64,000 nt of DNA from CBDCWO01 sp965223405 (lineage in GTDB: Bacteria > Bacteroidota > Bacteroidia > Chitinophagales > Saprospiraceae). Of the stretch, positions 19,158 to 27,872 are shown piece after piece. The position numbers were made by a program, and so were the translations under genes. Location of the stretch: NCBI GenBank assembly GCA_965223405.1, contig CBDCWO010000004.1:101737-165736 (forward strand), given 5' to 3'. Below the pieces are notes generated by a model. That model searched no databases and was not told where the DNA came from. It was given only the letters and a program-made list of their open reading frames with translations. The first letter of the stretch is position 1. Each line of letters opens with the position of its first letter.

Positions 19158-20411
19158 TTATCCTTTACGTTTCTTTTTTCTCTTTATTTGTTCAAATTGA
19201 TCAATTTCCTGCATCAAGGCACGATAATCGTGCTTCCTTTCATTTGCAATGTTAAGGGTATTACGATATTCTTCAGTACCGATTTTAATCTCCATTATGG
19301 CCCGATCCAAAAAAGTCTGGATTTCCGAGAGGATATTATTTTCTTGAGGAGCGCAAAAGGAATAGGCCAATCCTTTGTTTTTTGCTCTACCGGTTCGTCC
19401 TACTCGGTGAACGTAATTTTCTGGTACTTCAGGTAGGTCGTAATTTATCACAATTCCAACATTTGGTATGTCAATACCCCTCGCCGTCACATCTGTCGCG
19501 ATCAGCAGGTTTGTGTCACCTGACTTAAAACGTTGTAGTACTTGGGATCTACTATGTTGATTTTTGTCACTATGGATGGTCATGGCAGGAATACCTACCC
19601 TTTCCATGGCCTTCGATACCCTCTCTGCTCTTACTTTGGTGCGCACAAAAGTTAAGATTTTGGTATTAGGATTTTCAATAATCACCCGCTCTAGAAAAAA
19701 TCTTTTATGTTCCATTTCGACATGAACAACATAATGCAGGATGTTCTTGGCCACCGGATCTTTTGGTGATAATTGGATGCGGATGGCATTTTGATTGACC
19801 AATGAATAGGCAATTTTCTTGATTTTATTGTTGATTGTGGCCGAGAAAAATAAAGTTTGTTTGCGTTTTGGGAGTTTCCTTACCAAATCTTTAATGTCTT
19901 GTACAAATCCGAGATCCAACATATGATCCGCTTCATCCAAAACCAAAATTTCGATTCCGGCTGTTCTTAAATGCCCTTGACTGATTAAATCAAACATACG
20001 ACCTGGGGTGGCAATCACAATATCTACACCTGATGTGAGTTTATCTATTTGTGGTTCTTGATTAACTCCCCCAATTATCGCGAGGGTTTTTACGGTCGTG
20101 TAACGCGAGATGTCCAGAAATACTCGATCCACCTGAACTGCCAATTCATGGGTAGGGACCAACACCAAACATTTGATTCCTCCGGCCCTCCTCTGGTTTT
20201 TCTTTAATTTATATAGGATATCGACTATCGGTGCTGCGAATGCCAGTGTTTTACCTGTGCCTGTTTGAGCAATGGCCAAAAGATCCTCACCCTGTAAAAT
20301 GTTAGGAATAGATTTATATTGGATATCTGTTGGACGTTTGTAACCAAGTCTGGCCAATCCCTTTTTTACCTTTTCATCAAATCTATAATCCGTAAATTTC
20401 ATCTTAACCAC
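19158..20411 (-). CDS. DEAD-box ATP-dependent RNA helicase, RhlE type
   Basis: Cytosolic RNA helicase of 417 residues acting in ribosome assembly, RNA decay or cold adaptation. All core motifs are present: Q motif GYKRPTDIQYKSIP, Walker A AQTGTGKT, PTHELAVQ, TPGR, VLDEADHMLD, FFSAT, then in domain 2 ATDVTARGIDIP and HRVGRTGRA. A short basic tail (QIKRKKKRKG) ends the protein. Translation may start at 20411 or three codons later (MKFTDYRF). A hexanucleotide minisatellite lies about 120-200 bp upstream. Confidence 0.95.
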   Translation of the reverse strand: MVKMKFTDYRFDEKVKKGLARLGYKRPTDIQYKSIPNILQGEDLLAIAQTGTGKTLAFAAPIVDILYKLKKNQRRAGGIKCLVLVPTHELAVQVDRVFLDISRYTTVKTLAIIGGVNQEPQIDKLTSGVDIVIATPGRMFDLISQGHLRTAGIEILVLDEADHMLDLGFVQDIKDLVRKLPKRKQTLFFSATINNKIKKIAYSLVNQNAIRIQLSPKDPVAKNILHYVVHVEMEHKRFFLERVIIENPNTKILTFVRTKVRAERVSKAMERVGIPAMTIHSDKNQHSRSQVLQRFKSGDTNLLIATDVTARGIDIPNVGIVINYDLPEVPENYVHRVGRTGRAKNKGLAYSFCAPQENNILSEIQTFLDRAIMEIKIGTEEYRNTLNIANERKHDYRALMQEIDQFEQIKRKKKRKG

Positions 20412-20490
20412 AAGATACGTTCAAATCAGTATAGCCTGGTACAAATTGTCGATTTGAATATCTCTCATTTTTCGCCGGAGGCTACTACTA

Positions 20491-20541
20491 GCAAAGCACA
20501 CCCTCGCCTTCGCCAAGGCTACGGCGAGCAAAGCACACTCT
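20491..20541. repeat. Palindrome bracketed by an 11-bp direct repeat
   Basis: CTCGCC at 20503-20508 pairs with GGCGAG at 20523-20528, and inside it GCCTT/AAGGC forms an alternative hairpin. The motif GCAAAGCACAC flanks it on both sides (from 20491 and from 20528). The GC-rich hairpin differs from the AT-rich surroundings and resembles a dispersed REP-like element. Confidence 0.6.
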
Positions 20542-20612
20542 CACTCACACTCACACCCACACCCACACCCACACCCACACCCACACTCACACTCACACTC
20601 ACACTCACACCC
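20535..20612. repeat. Hexanucleotide minisatellite (CACACC/CACACT)
   Basis: About 13 tandem six-base units of two kinds: a block of ACACTC units, a block of five ACACCC units, then ACACTC again, ending at 20612. It fills the space between the end of the permease gene (20616) and the helicase leader, just beyond the permease stop codon. Such arrays vary in copy number by slippage. Confidence 0.9.
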
Positions 20613-20615
20613 AAT

Positions 20616-22859
20616 TTATTCATATTCTTCACTGACCACCCTTCCAATCAGGGCTTTTACCCGGTGATGATGTTTGACCATAATAACGGTTTTGTCTGAT
20701 TCTTTGGCCAATTTTTCAGGGATACTGCCAAAGAGGATCTGTTGATAGATACTATCCCGGGTGGCTCCAACCACGATGGTATCGTATTCATCTGCTATGG
20801 ATTCGATACCTTGAGGAATGGATTCATGGTAGACAATCATACTTTTGGCATCATAGCCGTTATGTTTTTTGATTCGACTTTTCGCCTCATTCAAATCATT
20901 TTCTATGGCTTGAGTTATTTCCATATCCCTTTTTCCAGTAGCAACTCTGCATAAGGTTAAACTTCCTCCCAGCGCATGTACAATGGAGGCTGAATAGAGT
21001 TCTGCAGCCTTTGCATGTTCACCACCACCGGTTGGTAGAAGTATATTTCGAATAGTTTGCTTTTTGCTTAATTTGATCAACATAATGTCTCTACGGGCAT
21101 GTGTAACCACAGCATCAGTAACTCTACCCAGGATTTTGTCCGCACTGGTAGAAAATCCTTTCCATCCAAGAATGATGAGTTGGCAATGGTATTCTCGGGC
21201 GGTCTCAAGTATGGCTTTGGCGGCATTATAACCTATTCGAAGTATGGCTGTTACTTGAACACCCAGTTTTTCACCTTCTTTTTGAGCATAATCAAGAAAC
21301 TCCCTTTCTTCTTCCAATTCAGAGAAACTATAATCCAGTGGCATTTGTTGGGGAACGGTATGTACTTTCAACAACACGAGAATGGCACCTTGTTCTTTAG
21401 CTAATCCTGCAGCCAATTTGATCATTGTGTTTACATTGGCTGGATTGGATATCGGAAGTAAAAGATGAGGTCGCTTAGAGCTTTTCTCTGCTGCAAATCT
21501 GCCTACGGCAACTTTTGATTTTTCACCGGGAATGGCTTCTTCTTCGTGTTGAGCCCCCTTCCATGAAATAAATCCAACAAAACCCAGAATTAGACAGACA
21601 ATCGCAAAAATAACGGTACTGGGATGTGCAAAGAGTTGGATCAAGAGATACAAATTGGCAAGTATTCCCAGAATCGGGAGTACAGGCACAAACGGAACCC
21701 GAAATGTTCTTCTGATGTTTGGGAATTTCTTGCGATGGACGATTAGAGCGATGTTGACCATGATTAAAGCAAACAACAATACTGTGTCTGCGAAGTGAGC
21801 TAAACTTTCCAAAGGTAGAATCAAAATAAAAAGAAGGATCAGTCCACAAACGGCAAACAAGGCCATAATTGGAGTTCTGGTCCTATTATTTATCAACCCA
21901 ATTTCTCTCGGCAGATGTCCTAATTGACTCATTGCCAGGGCTACTCTGGATCCCGCCATTATGGAAGCATTGGATGCCGAAATCATAGAAAATATGGCTC
22001 CTCCTACGATGACCATTCCACCGATTCCGCCCAAATATTTTGTCGCTGCGATGCCCATGGCTGCTTCAGTGTACTCGGATAAGTCTGCAGCAATGGTTAC
22101 CAATACTACAAATATGTAAAGTACGGTTACCACTCCAACCGACCAGAAAATGGCTTTAGGAATGTTTCTTCTAGGCTTTTTAACTTCACCAGCTGAAGCT
22201 GCTATCGCCGAAAATCCAAAAAAGGTAATAAATACCAATGCTGAAGTTTGAGCGATGGCTACCACGTCAGTATTAATTTTGTCAATTATTTCAACGGGAT
22301 TGACAAAACGGAGACCTCCGGCAATAAACCAAATCAACAACAAAACCTTTGCGGCGGTCACTATTATTTGGAACTTTCCGGATTCTTTGGTACCCTTGAT
22401 GTTTAGCATTGTAAGTGCTATCAGTACTACAATTCCAGAGGCACTCTCCAAGGGTGTTTCCATTATAAATTCAAAAAAATAGCTGGATAAACTTGCAATG
22501 TAAAATGCACAACTGGATGCATAACCTAGAAACAACGAAAATCCAACCAAATAGGCTAGGGGTGCTGTAAATGTTTTTCGGGCGTAAAGATAACCTTCCC
22601 CACTACGTGGATAAATGGAAACAAATTCACAATAAGTCAAGGCAGTAAATAAAGAGACTACTGCAGCTAATCCAAAAGAAATTATCGCCGAAGTGCCAAC
22701 GTTCCGAATAGCCAGACCGGATAAAGTAAAAATTCCAGCAGCGATCATGGTACCTATTCCGATAGCTAATGCTGAACTAAGTCCCAGTTCACGACCTAAT
22801 TCAGTCTTGACTCTTGAAGATTGCTTTGGTTCTGACATGGATTTTTTCGACTTTGGCAA
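20616..22859 (-). CDS. APC-family amino acid permease fused to two universal stress (USP) domains
   Basis: A 747-residue inner-membrane protein. Residues 1-430 are an APC superfamily permease with 12 helices; the first has the substrate-binding glycine motif IGTMIAAGIFTLSG. Residues ~455-590 and ~605-735 are two cytosolic USP domains; the first ends with LIILGWKGFSTSADKILG, the second with TIVVGATRDSIYQQILFGS, close to the USP nucleotide-binding pattern G-x(2)-G-x(9)-G-(S/T). Such fusions occur across bacteria and suggest transport gated by nucleotide or stress. The stop codon abuts the minisatellite. Confidence 0.92.
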   Translation of the reverse strand: MPKSKKSMSEPKQSSRVKTELGRELGLSSALAIGIGTMIAAGIFTLSGLAIRNVGTSAIISFGLAAVVSLFTALTYCEFVSIYPRSGEGYLYARKTFTAPLAYLVGFSLFLGYASSCAFYIASLSSYFFEFIMETPLESASGIVVLIALTMLNIKGTKESGKFQIIVTAAKVLLLIWFIAGGLRFVNPVEIIDKINTDVVAIAQTSALVFITFFGFSAIAASAGEVKKPRRNIPKAIFWSVGVVTVLYIFVVLVTIAADLSEYTEAAMGIAATKYLGGIGGMVIVGGAIFSMISASNASIMAGSRVALAMSQLGHLPREIGLINNRTRTPIMALFAVCGLILLFILILPLESLAHFADTVLLFALIMVNIALIVHRKKFPNIRRTFRVPFVPVLPILGILANLYLLIQLFAHPSTVIFAIVCLILGFVGFISWKGAQHEEEAIPGEKSKVAVGRFAAEKSSKRPHLLLPISNPANVNTMIKLAAGLAKEQGAILVLLKVHTVPQQMPLDYSFSELEEEREFLDYAQKEGEKLGVQVTAILRIGYNAAKAILETAREYHCQLIILGWKGFSTSADKILGRVTDAVVTHARRDIMLIKLSKKQTIRNILLPTGGGEHAKAAELYSASIVHALGGSLTLCRVATGKRDMEITQAIENDLNEAKSRIKKHNGYDAKSMIVYHESIPQGIESIADEYDTIVVGATRDSIYQQILFGSIPEKLAKESDKTVIMVKHHHRVKALIGRVVSEEYE

Positions 22860-22917
22860 TCAATATAGGAGATAATTTTAAATTATAATAAAAAGAAATA
22901 TGTCTTGTAAGCTTGGA

Positions 22918-23937
22918 TCAAAGTTCCCTTAGTGTAGCTGCGGCCATTTCTGCCGTGATATCCCTTTGGGGTTCTCCAAACATTTCATATCCAACCATAA
23001 ATTTTTTTACCGTAGCAGAACGTAATAATGGCGGATAAAATGACATATGCCAATGCCAATAGTCATGACTCTGCTGGTCTGTCGGTTGCTGGTGAATACC
23101 CATGGAATAAGGAAATGATACCTGGAATAATTGATCATACTTTTGGGTGAGATTTTTAATGGCTCCAGCAAATTCATACTTTTCTTCCGGGGTCATTTGG
23201 CCTATACTTTGCATCGACCTTTTGGGAATGATCATGGTTTCATAAGGCCAGACCGCCCAAAAAGGGACCAGCACCACAAAATGAGTATTGTCTAAAATTA
23301 TCCGTTCTTTGAGCCTAATTTCTTGTTGTAAATAATCGTACAATAAACTGGATTTGTGCTCCTGGAAATATGCTTTTTGTGATTTGGTCTTTTTCAACGC
23401 TTCCATTGGAATTGAAGACTGAGCCCATATTTGACCATGTGGATGTGGATTAGAACATCCCATGATTGCTCCTTTATTCTCAAATATCTGAACATGATTT
23501 ATCTGCGGCAGACTACCAAGTTCAATGTATTGTTGTTGCCAGGTGGAAACAATACATTCGATTTCGGATAGATTCATATCTGGAATGGTCAGCGAATGAT
23601 TGGGAGAAAAACAAATTACCCTGCAGATACCAGCTTCTCCCTCAGCGTGTAACAAACCATTTTGATACGCTTTTCTTTCCGTGCCTGAAAGCAATGCACC
23701 AAAATCATTGTCAAAGACATAGGTATTTTGATATTTTGGAGTTAGGTTCCCGCCGGCCCGGATATTCCCTGGGCATAAATAGCAATCCTCGTCATATTGT
23801 TTTTTATCCCAAATTGGTGGTATTTCTTGTTTACCTTGCCAAGGTCTTTGGGTGCGGTGTGGAGAACATAATATCCATTCCCGGGTTAGAATGTTGTATC
23901 TGCGATGTGGATCATTGCTAAAAGAAAGATTTGACAT
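22918..23937 (-). CDS. galT: Galactose-1-phosphate uridylyltransferase
   Basis: Leloir-pathway enzyme exchanging UMP between UDP-glucose and galactose 1-phosphate. The 339 residues are normal length. Zn-binding Cys52 and Cys55 lie in CYLCPGN, and the nucleophile H167 in the diagnostic NPHPHGQIWAQ; HQQPTDQQSHDYWHWHMSFYPP has the C-terminal metal-binding His residues in part. No other galactose gene is adjacent; the divergent neighbour is eda, so sugar breakdown genes are grouped here. Confidence 0.95.
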   Translation of the reverse strand: MSNLSFSNDPHRRYNILTREWILCSPHRTQRPWQGKQEIPPIWDKKQYDEDCYLCPGNIRAGGNLTPKYQNTYVFDNDFGALLSGTERKAYQNGLLHAEGEAGICRVICFSPNHSLTIPDMNLSEIECIVSTWQQQYIELGSLPQINHVQIFENKGAIMGCSNPHPHGQIWAQSSIPMEALKKTKSQKAYFQEHKSSLLYDYLQQEIRLKERIILDNTHFVVLVPFWAVWPYETMIIPKRSMQSIGQMTPEEKYEFAGAIKNLTQKYDQLFQVSFPYSMGIHQQPTDQQSHDYWHWHMSFYPPLLRSATVKKFMVGYEMFGEPQRDITAEMAAATLREL

Positions 23938-24085
23938 TAATCATAAATTTGCTGGTGAGGGTTGCCTTTATTGGTTTGGTAAATGTATGAAATAACCCTG
24001 GATTTTGAGTTATAAAAGTAATGAATGAATGGAGGTTCAAATTAGATACTAATATTTTATTACTTTGGTGGAAATTATCAATTAA

Positions 24086-24757
24086 ATGGCAAAGTTCAGC
24101 AGAATCGAAGTAATTAAATCCATGCATGAGACCGGTATGGTACCCTTATTTTATCATGACGATTTGGAGTTAGGGAAAAAAGTATTGCAGGCTTGTTATA
24201 CGGGAGGAGCACGACTGTTGGAATTTACAAGTCGAGGTGATTTCGCTCATGAAGTATTCGGTGAGCTGGTGAAATACGCCGATACAGAGCTTCCTGATCT
24301 CATTATGGGAGTGGGATCCATTACGGATGCTGCTAGTGCCTCCCTTTACATGCATCTCGGGGCAAATTTTGTAGTAACCCCGGTGCTTAGGGAAGATATT
24401 GCCAGAGTCTGCAATCGCAAGAAAGTCCTATGGTCTCCGGGATGTGGCTCATTAACAGAAATAGCCAGAGCCGAAGAGTTGGGCTGTGAAATTGTAAAAC
24501 TATTTCCAGGTGGAACTTATGGCCCCGGATTTGTAAAGGCGATCTTGGGTCCGCAACCCTGGACGAGTATCATGCCTACCGGAGGTGTTTCACCCGAAAG
24601 GGAGAACTTGCAAATGTGGTTTGATGCCGGAGTAACCTGTGTGGGGATGGGGTCCAAATTAATCTCGAAAGCCATATTAAATACTGGTGATTTTAAAAGT
24701 TTGGAAGCAAAAGTCAAAGAAACCTTGTTGTTAATCCGTGAGTTAAGAAGCATGTAA
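24086..24757 (+). CDS. eda: KDPG/KHG aldolase
   Basis: Class I aldolase that splits 2-keto-3-deoxy-6-phosphogluconate into pyruvate and glyceraldehyde 3-phosphate. The 223 residues have the TIM-barrel landmarks: the Glu of LLEFTSRGD, GVGSITDAASASLYMHLGA, the Schiff-base Lys in CEIVKLFPGG, and MPTGGVSPE. uxaA starts one base after its stop, so the pair forms an operon for hexuronate breakdown. Confidence 0.94.
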   Translation: MAKFSRIEVIKSMHETGMVPLFYHDDLELGKKVLQACYTGGARLLEFTSRGDFAHEVFGELVKYADTELPDLIMGVGSITDAASASLYMHLGANFVVTPVLREDIARVCNRKKVLWSPGCGSLTEIARAEELGCEIVKLFPGGTYGPGFVKAILGPQPWTSIMPTGGVSPERENLQMWFDAGVTCVGMGSKLISKAILNTGDFKSLEAKVKETLLLIRELRSM

Positions 24758-24758
24758 A

Positions 24759-26411
24759 ATGGCTGATAAGTTTATTCAAATACACCCTAAGGATAACCTT
24801 CTGGCAGCATTGCAGGATCTTAAAAAGGGAGAGGAAATCCAATTTCGACAGTATCAATTCATCATCCAAGAACCGATTCCTGCAAAGCATAAATTTCCGG
24901 TCTTTGATTTAGAAGTAGGGGAGGAGATGTACATGTATGGTGTATTGATTGGGAAGGCAACCAAGCGTATTTTGGCAGGCAGTCGGGTTTCTGTGGATAA
25001 CACAGTACATGCAGCCCATGATTACTCCGATGAGCAAGAATATTATCACTGGAATCCTCCTGATATCCGATCGTTTCAAAATCGATTTTTTAATGGATAC
25101 CATCGTTCAGACGGTAGAGTAGGGACCCGAAATTATTGGTTAGTGATTCCTCTTGTGTTTTGTGAAAATCGAAATATTGATGTTCTAAGGGCTTCTCTGT
25201 TAAGTTCCCTTGGATATCCGGATTTAAACGATCATTCACTGGATATTAGCGGATTGAAAGAGGCATTTCAGCAAGATATAAAGGATGAAGAGCACCTCCG
25301 GAAAATCCCATTAAAAAGAAAATCAACCAAGCAGACCACGCGCTTATTTCCAAATGTGGACGGTATCAAATTTTTAACCCATGAAGGTGGATGTGGGGGG
25401 ACTAGATTGGATGCAGAGACCTTGTGCCGCATTCTTGCGGGATATATTACCCATCCAAATGTCGGAGGAGCAACCGTGTTAAGCCTGGGATGCCAACATG
25501 CTCAGGCTAAGATTTTAGAACAATCGATTAGGAATATCGATCCGGATTTTTCCAAGCCACTTCATATTTTGGAACAACATCAAAGTAAAAATGAGCAGGA
25601 ATTTTTAGAAACAGCCATCAGAAAAACCTTTATGGGGTTGATCATTGCCAACAAAAATCAACGAGCGCTGGCTCCAATTTCCAAACTTACTTTGGGCTTA
25701 GAGTGTGGAGCCTCGGATGGATTTTCCGGGATTTCTGCTAATCCAGCTTTGGGATATACTTCAGACTTATTAGTTGCTCTTGGCGGGATCACGATATTAA
25801 GTGAATTTCCAGAATTGAATGGTGTCGAACAAGAATTGATCAATCGCTGCCAAACGCGACAAGAAGCATCAAAGTTTGCTAAAATTATGCAGACGTATTC
25901 CAATCGAGCCATTGCAGACGGAACTGGTTTTGAAAATAATCCTTCACCTGGAAATATCAGGGAAGGATTGATAACGGATGCCATTAAATCCGCAGGCGCG
26001 GCTCTCAAAGGAGGTACTTCACCAATAACTGACGTATTAGAATATGCTGAGATTGCGAAAAATCCAGGTTTAAACCTATTGTGCACTCCGGGAAATGATG
26101 TAGAAAGTACAACAGGATTAGCAGGATCCGGAGCTAATATTATTGTTTTTACTACAGGCCTGGGAACACCCACCGGAAATCCTATTACACCGGTCATCAA
26201 AATGTCATCCAACACCAAACTAGCTGAGAATATGCAAGATATGATCGACTTAGATGCGGGTACGATTATTTCAGGCCAGGATTCCATTCAAAGTAAAGGA
26301 GAAGAATTATTGGAGCTAATAATCCGGGTCGCCAGTGGTGAAATAGAAACCAAGGCTATGGATCTTGGACAGGACGATTTCATTCCTTGGAAGCGAGGAG
26401 TTAGCCTCTAA
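24759..26411 (+). CDS. uxaA: Altronate dehydratase
   Basis: Dehydrates D-altronate to 2-keto-3-deoxygluconate in galacturonate catabolism. The 550 residues contain an N-terminal SAF domain (~1-95; DNTVHAAHDY) and the large UxaA catalytic domain with GYHRSDGRVGTRNYW, THEGGCGG and LGLECGASDGFSG; the Cys and His residues are candidate metal ligands. KDGK would still need a kinase, not seen here, before the aldolase encoded just upstream can act. D-galactarate dehydratase is the main alternative, but the eda linkage favours altronate. Confidence 0.92.
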   Translation: MADKFIQIHPKDNLLAALQDLKKGEEIQFRQYQFIIQEPIPAKHKFPVFDLEVGEEMYMYGVLIGKATKRILAGSRVSVDNTVHAAHDYSDEQEYYHWNPPDIRSFQNRFFNGYHRSDGRVGTRNYWLVIPLVFCENRNIDVLRASLLSSLGYPDLNDHSLDISGLKEAFQQDIKDEEHLRKIPLKRKSTKQTTRLFPNVDGIKFLTHEGGCGGTRLDAETLCRILAGYITHPNVGGATVLSLGCQHAQAKILEQSIRNIDPDFSKPLHILEQHQSKNEQEFLETAIRKTFMGLIIANKNQRALAPISKLTLGLECGASDGFSGISANPALGYTSDLLVALGGITILSEFPELNGVEQELINRCQTRQEASKFAKIMQTYSNRAIADGTGFENNPSPGNIREGLITDAIKSAGAALKGGTSPITDVLEYAEIAKNPGLNLLCTPGNDVESTTGLAGSGANIIVFTTGLGTPTGNPITPVIKMSSNTKLAENMQDMIDLDAGTIISGQDSIQSKGEELLELIIRVASGEIETKAMDLGQDDFIPWKRGVSL

Positions 26412-26488
26412 TTAATTCAAGTTGTGACATATTGAATTATAATAAATATCAATTATTTACTGAAGTAAACTTATTGAAAAAAGGATAA

Positions 26489-26722
26489 TGGGCGAAGCAC
26501 AGAAAATTTGTTACAAAGACTAAATTTGAATGGCAGTCTGGTTATGGGGCCTTTTCTTACAGCTATGGTGCAGAAGGTAGAATAATCGATTATGTGAAAA
26601 ATCAAAAATTTCATCATTGCAAAAAATCATGCAAAGAAGAATATTTTTCTTTCCTAAATCTATTTGAAATCGCAAATAAGATGAATATATCTTCGATTTT
26701 ATTTATTAAAATAGGTCTATAG
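26489..26722 (+). pseudogene. Remnant of an IS200-like / REP-associated tyrosine transposase
   Basis: A 77-codon open stretch without a start codon (an in-frame TAA at 26486 precedes it) encodes FEWQSGYGAFSYSYG, then IIDYVKNQKFHHCKKS and CKEEYFSFLNLFEI. This matches the C-terminal end common to Y1 transposases of the RAYT group (W-Q-x-G-Y-G-A-F-S, I-x-Y-I-x-N-Q-x-x-H-H, E-E-Y-x-x-F-L). The N-terminal part with the HUH and Tyr residues is missing. The remainder of the 466-bp gap (26412-26877) holds two REP-like palindromes directly after the TAG stop, as expected for a RAYT locus, and no other gene. Confidence 0.8.
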
Positions 26723-26725
26723 TTC

Positions 26726-26740
26726 GACCCCGCTGGGGTC
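26726..26740. repeat. REP-like palindrome, copy 1
   Basis: GACCCC-GCT-GGGGTC, a perfect 6-bp stem with a 3-base loop, preceded by CTATAGTTC. It begins four bases after the transposase remnant's stop. Confidence 0.75.
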
Positions 26741-26774
26741 GGTCTGGTAATTCCTTGCACTTCTAACCTATTTT

Positions 26775-26789
26775 GAACCCGCTGGGGTC
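26775..26789. repeat. REP-like palindrome, copy 2
   Basis: GAACCC-GCT-GGGGTC, the same as the copy at 26726-26740 except one base (A for C), with a similar preceding CTATTTT. Same orientation, 49 bp apart. Confidence 0.75.
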
Positions 26790-26877
26790 ATTAATCCACT
26801 CCTATGTCTTCAAAATAAGAATTAGCCAAAACACACTGAGAAATGAACTTAGATTAATTAATATTAGGCTTATTCTG

Positions 26878-27264
26878 TTAACTAAAGTATTCTAACATTG
26901 GGTCAAAATAATGAACCTTCCAGCCCTGTTCGTAATCCGGTTGTCCATCGGGTATTTCAGAATGACTAAGTGTCAGTTCACAACCTTCTTCGGTATCTAA
27001 CAATTCAATTTCTAACCGCGAATCAGGATCTTCATCGTTAAACTCCGTGGTCCGCCACGATTGTACAATCCTTTGTCCTTCAGTAAGTTCTAGGTTTTTT
27101 CCAGAAATATAACCATCCCAAGCAGTAAATCGGGCACCTTCATTCGGTTTTCCAGTAGCCTCACCACCTGTCATTAAGGAATGTTTGGAACCTACCAGCC
27201 ATGCTTCATAAATTTCGGATGAAGTAGCTGGGAGGAGGCATTTTAATTCAAATGAACTTGCCAT
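26878..27264 (-). CDS. SRPBCC (AHSA1-like) family protein
   Basis: A soluble 128-residue protein with the START/AHSA1-like fold. The pattern is characteristic: the N-terminal ATSSEIYEAWLVGSKHSLMTGG, then FTAWDGYISGKNLELTEGQRIVQSWR split over strands, LEIELLDTEEGCELTLSHSEIPDG, and EQGWKVHYFDPML at the end. Family members bind small hydrophobic ligands or act near Hsp90-like ATPases; the ligand here is unknown. It stands alone, opposite in strand to the next genes. Confidence 0.88.
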   Translation of the reverse strand: MASSFELKCLLPATSSEIYEAWLVGSKHSLMTGGEATGKPNEGARFTAWDGYISGKNLELTEGQRIVQSWRTTEFNDEDPDSRLEIELLDTEEGCELTLSHSEIPDGQPDYEQGWKVHYFDPMLEYFS

Positions 27265-27476
27265 ATCTGTATAGATTAGTCCTTTTAAAAATACACATTA
27301 AATATTTAAAATAAGAGTAGTTGCTGGGAATTTTTAATTCTAACCGCAAACAACATTCACCAAGTAATTTTCAAATTGTTGAATGAATAATTGCGAGATT
27401 AAAGCTTTGTCATTCTTCTTAGTCTATGCTTTTTCAAATATTTATGTATCTTCCATAATTCAACATGAATTAGCCT

Positions 27477-27872
27477 ATGTCTACTCATGAGATTGAAGTC
27501 ATACTAAGCCGTCAATGGGCTGATACGTTATCAGTTCCCGTATTTTTGGTGGATGTCTATGGTAATTTGTTGTTCTATAATGAATCGGCCGAAGAGGTGC
27601 TAGGAAAGAGATTTGAAGATACCGGATACATGCCGGTGGAAACCTGGTCCATAATTTTTACTCCCGAAGATGAGCAAGGTAATCCAATAGCAGCAGAAGA
27701 TTTGCCATTGGTAATCACTTTGAAAACCAGACTTCCTGCACATGGAAAATTTTGGATAAAAAGTCTTACTGGTGAAAAACACCAACTTTCCGTTACGTGT
27801 ATTCCATTAATTGGTGAAAGTGAGCGTTTTACTGGTGCACTTGCAGTTTTTTGGAAAATTGATCCGGAATGA
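27477..27872 (+). CDS. Single PAS-domain protein
   Basis: A 131-residue protein consisting of one PAS domain and nothing else: SVPVFLVDVYGNLLFYNESAEEVLG is the standard PAS N-terminal half (F-L-V-D-x-x-G-x-L-x-x-x-N), and the C-terminal strands (KHQLSVTCIPLIG and TGALAVFWKI) complete the fold. There is no output domain. Its stop overlaps the start of the metallo-beta-lactamase gene as ATGA, so the two products are made together and may form a sensor-enzyme pair. The ligand is unknown. Confidence 0.85.
   Translation: MSTHEIEVILSRQWADTLSVPVFLVDVYGNLLFYNESAEEVLGKRFEDTGYMPVETWSIIFTPEDEQGNPIAAEDLPLVITLKTRLPAHGKFWIKSLTGEKHQLSVTCIPLIGESERFTGALAVFWKIDPE

Noticed and set aside
20535..20612. CRISPR array suggested by the tandem repeats
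   Set aside because: The units are six bases long without spacers, so this is a minisatellite. No cas genes are present.
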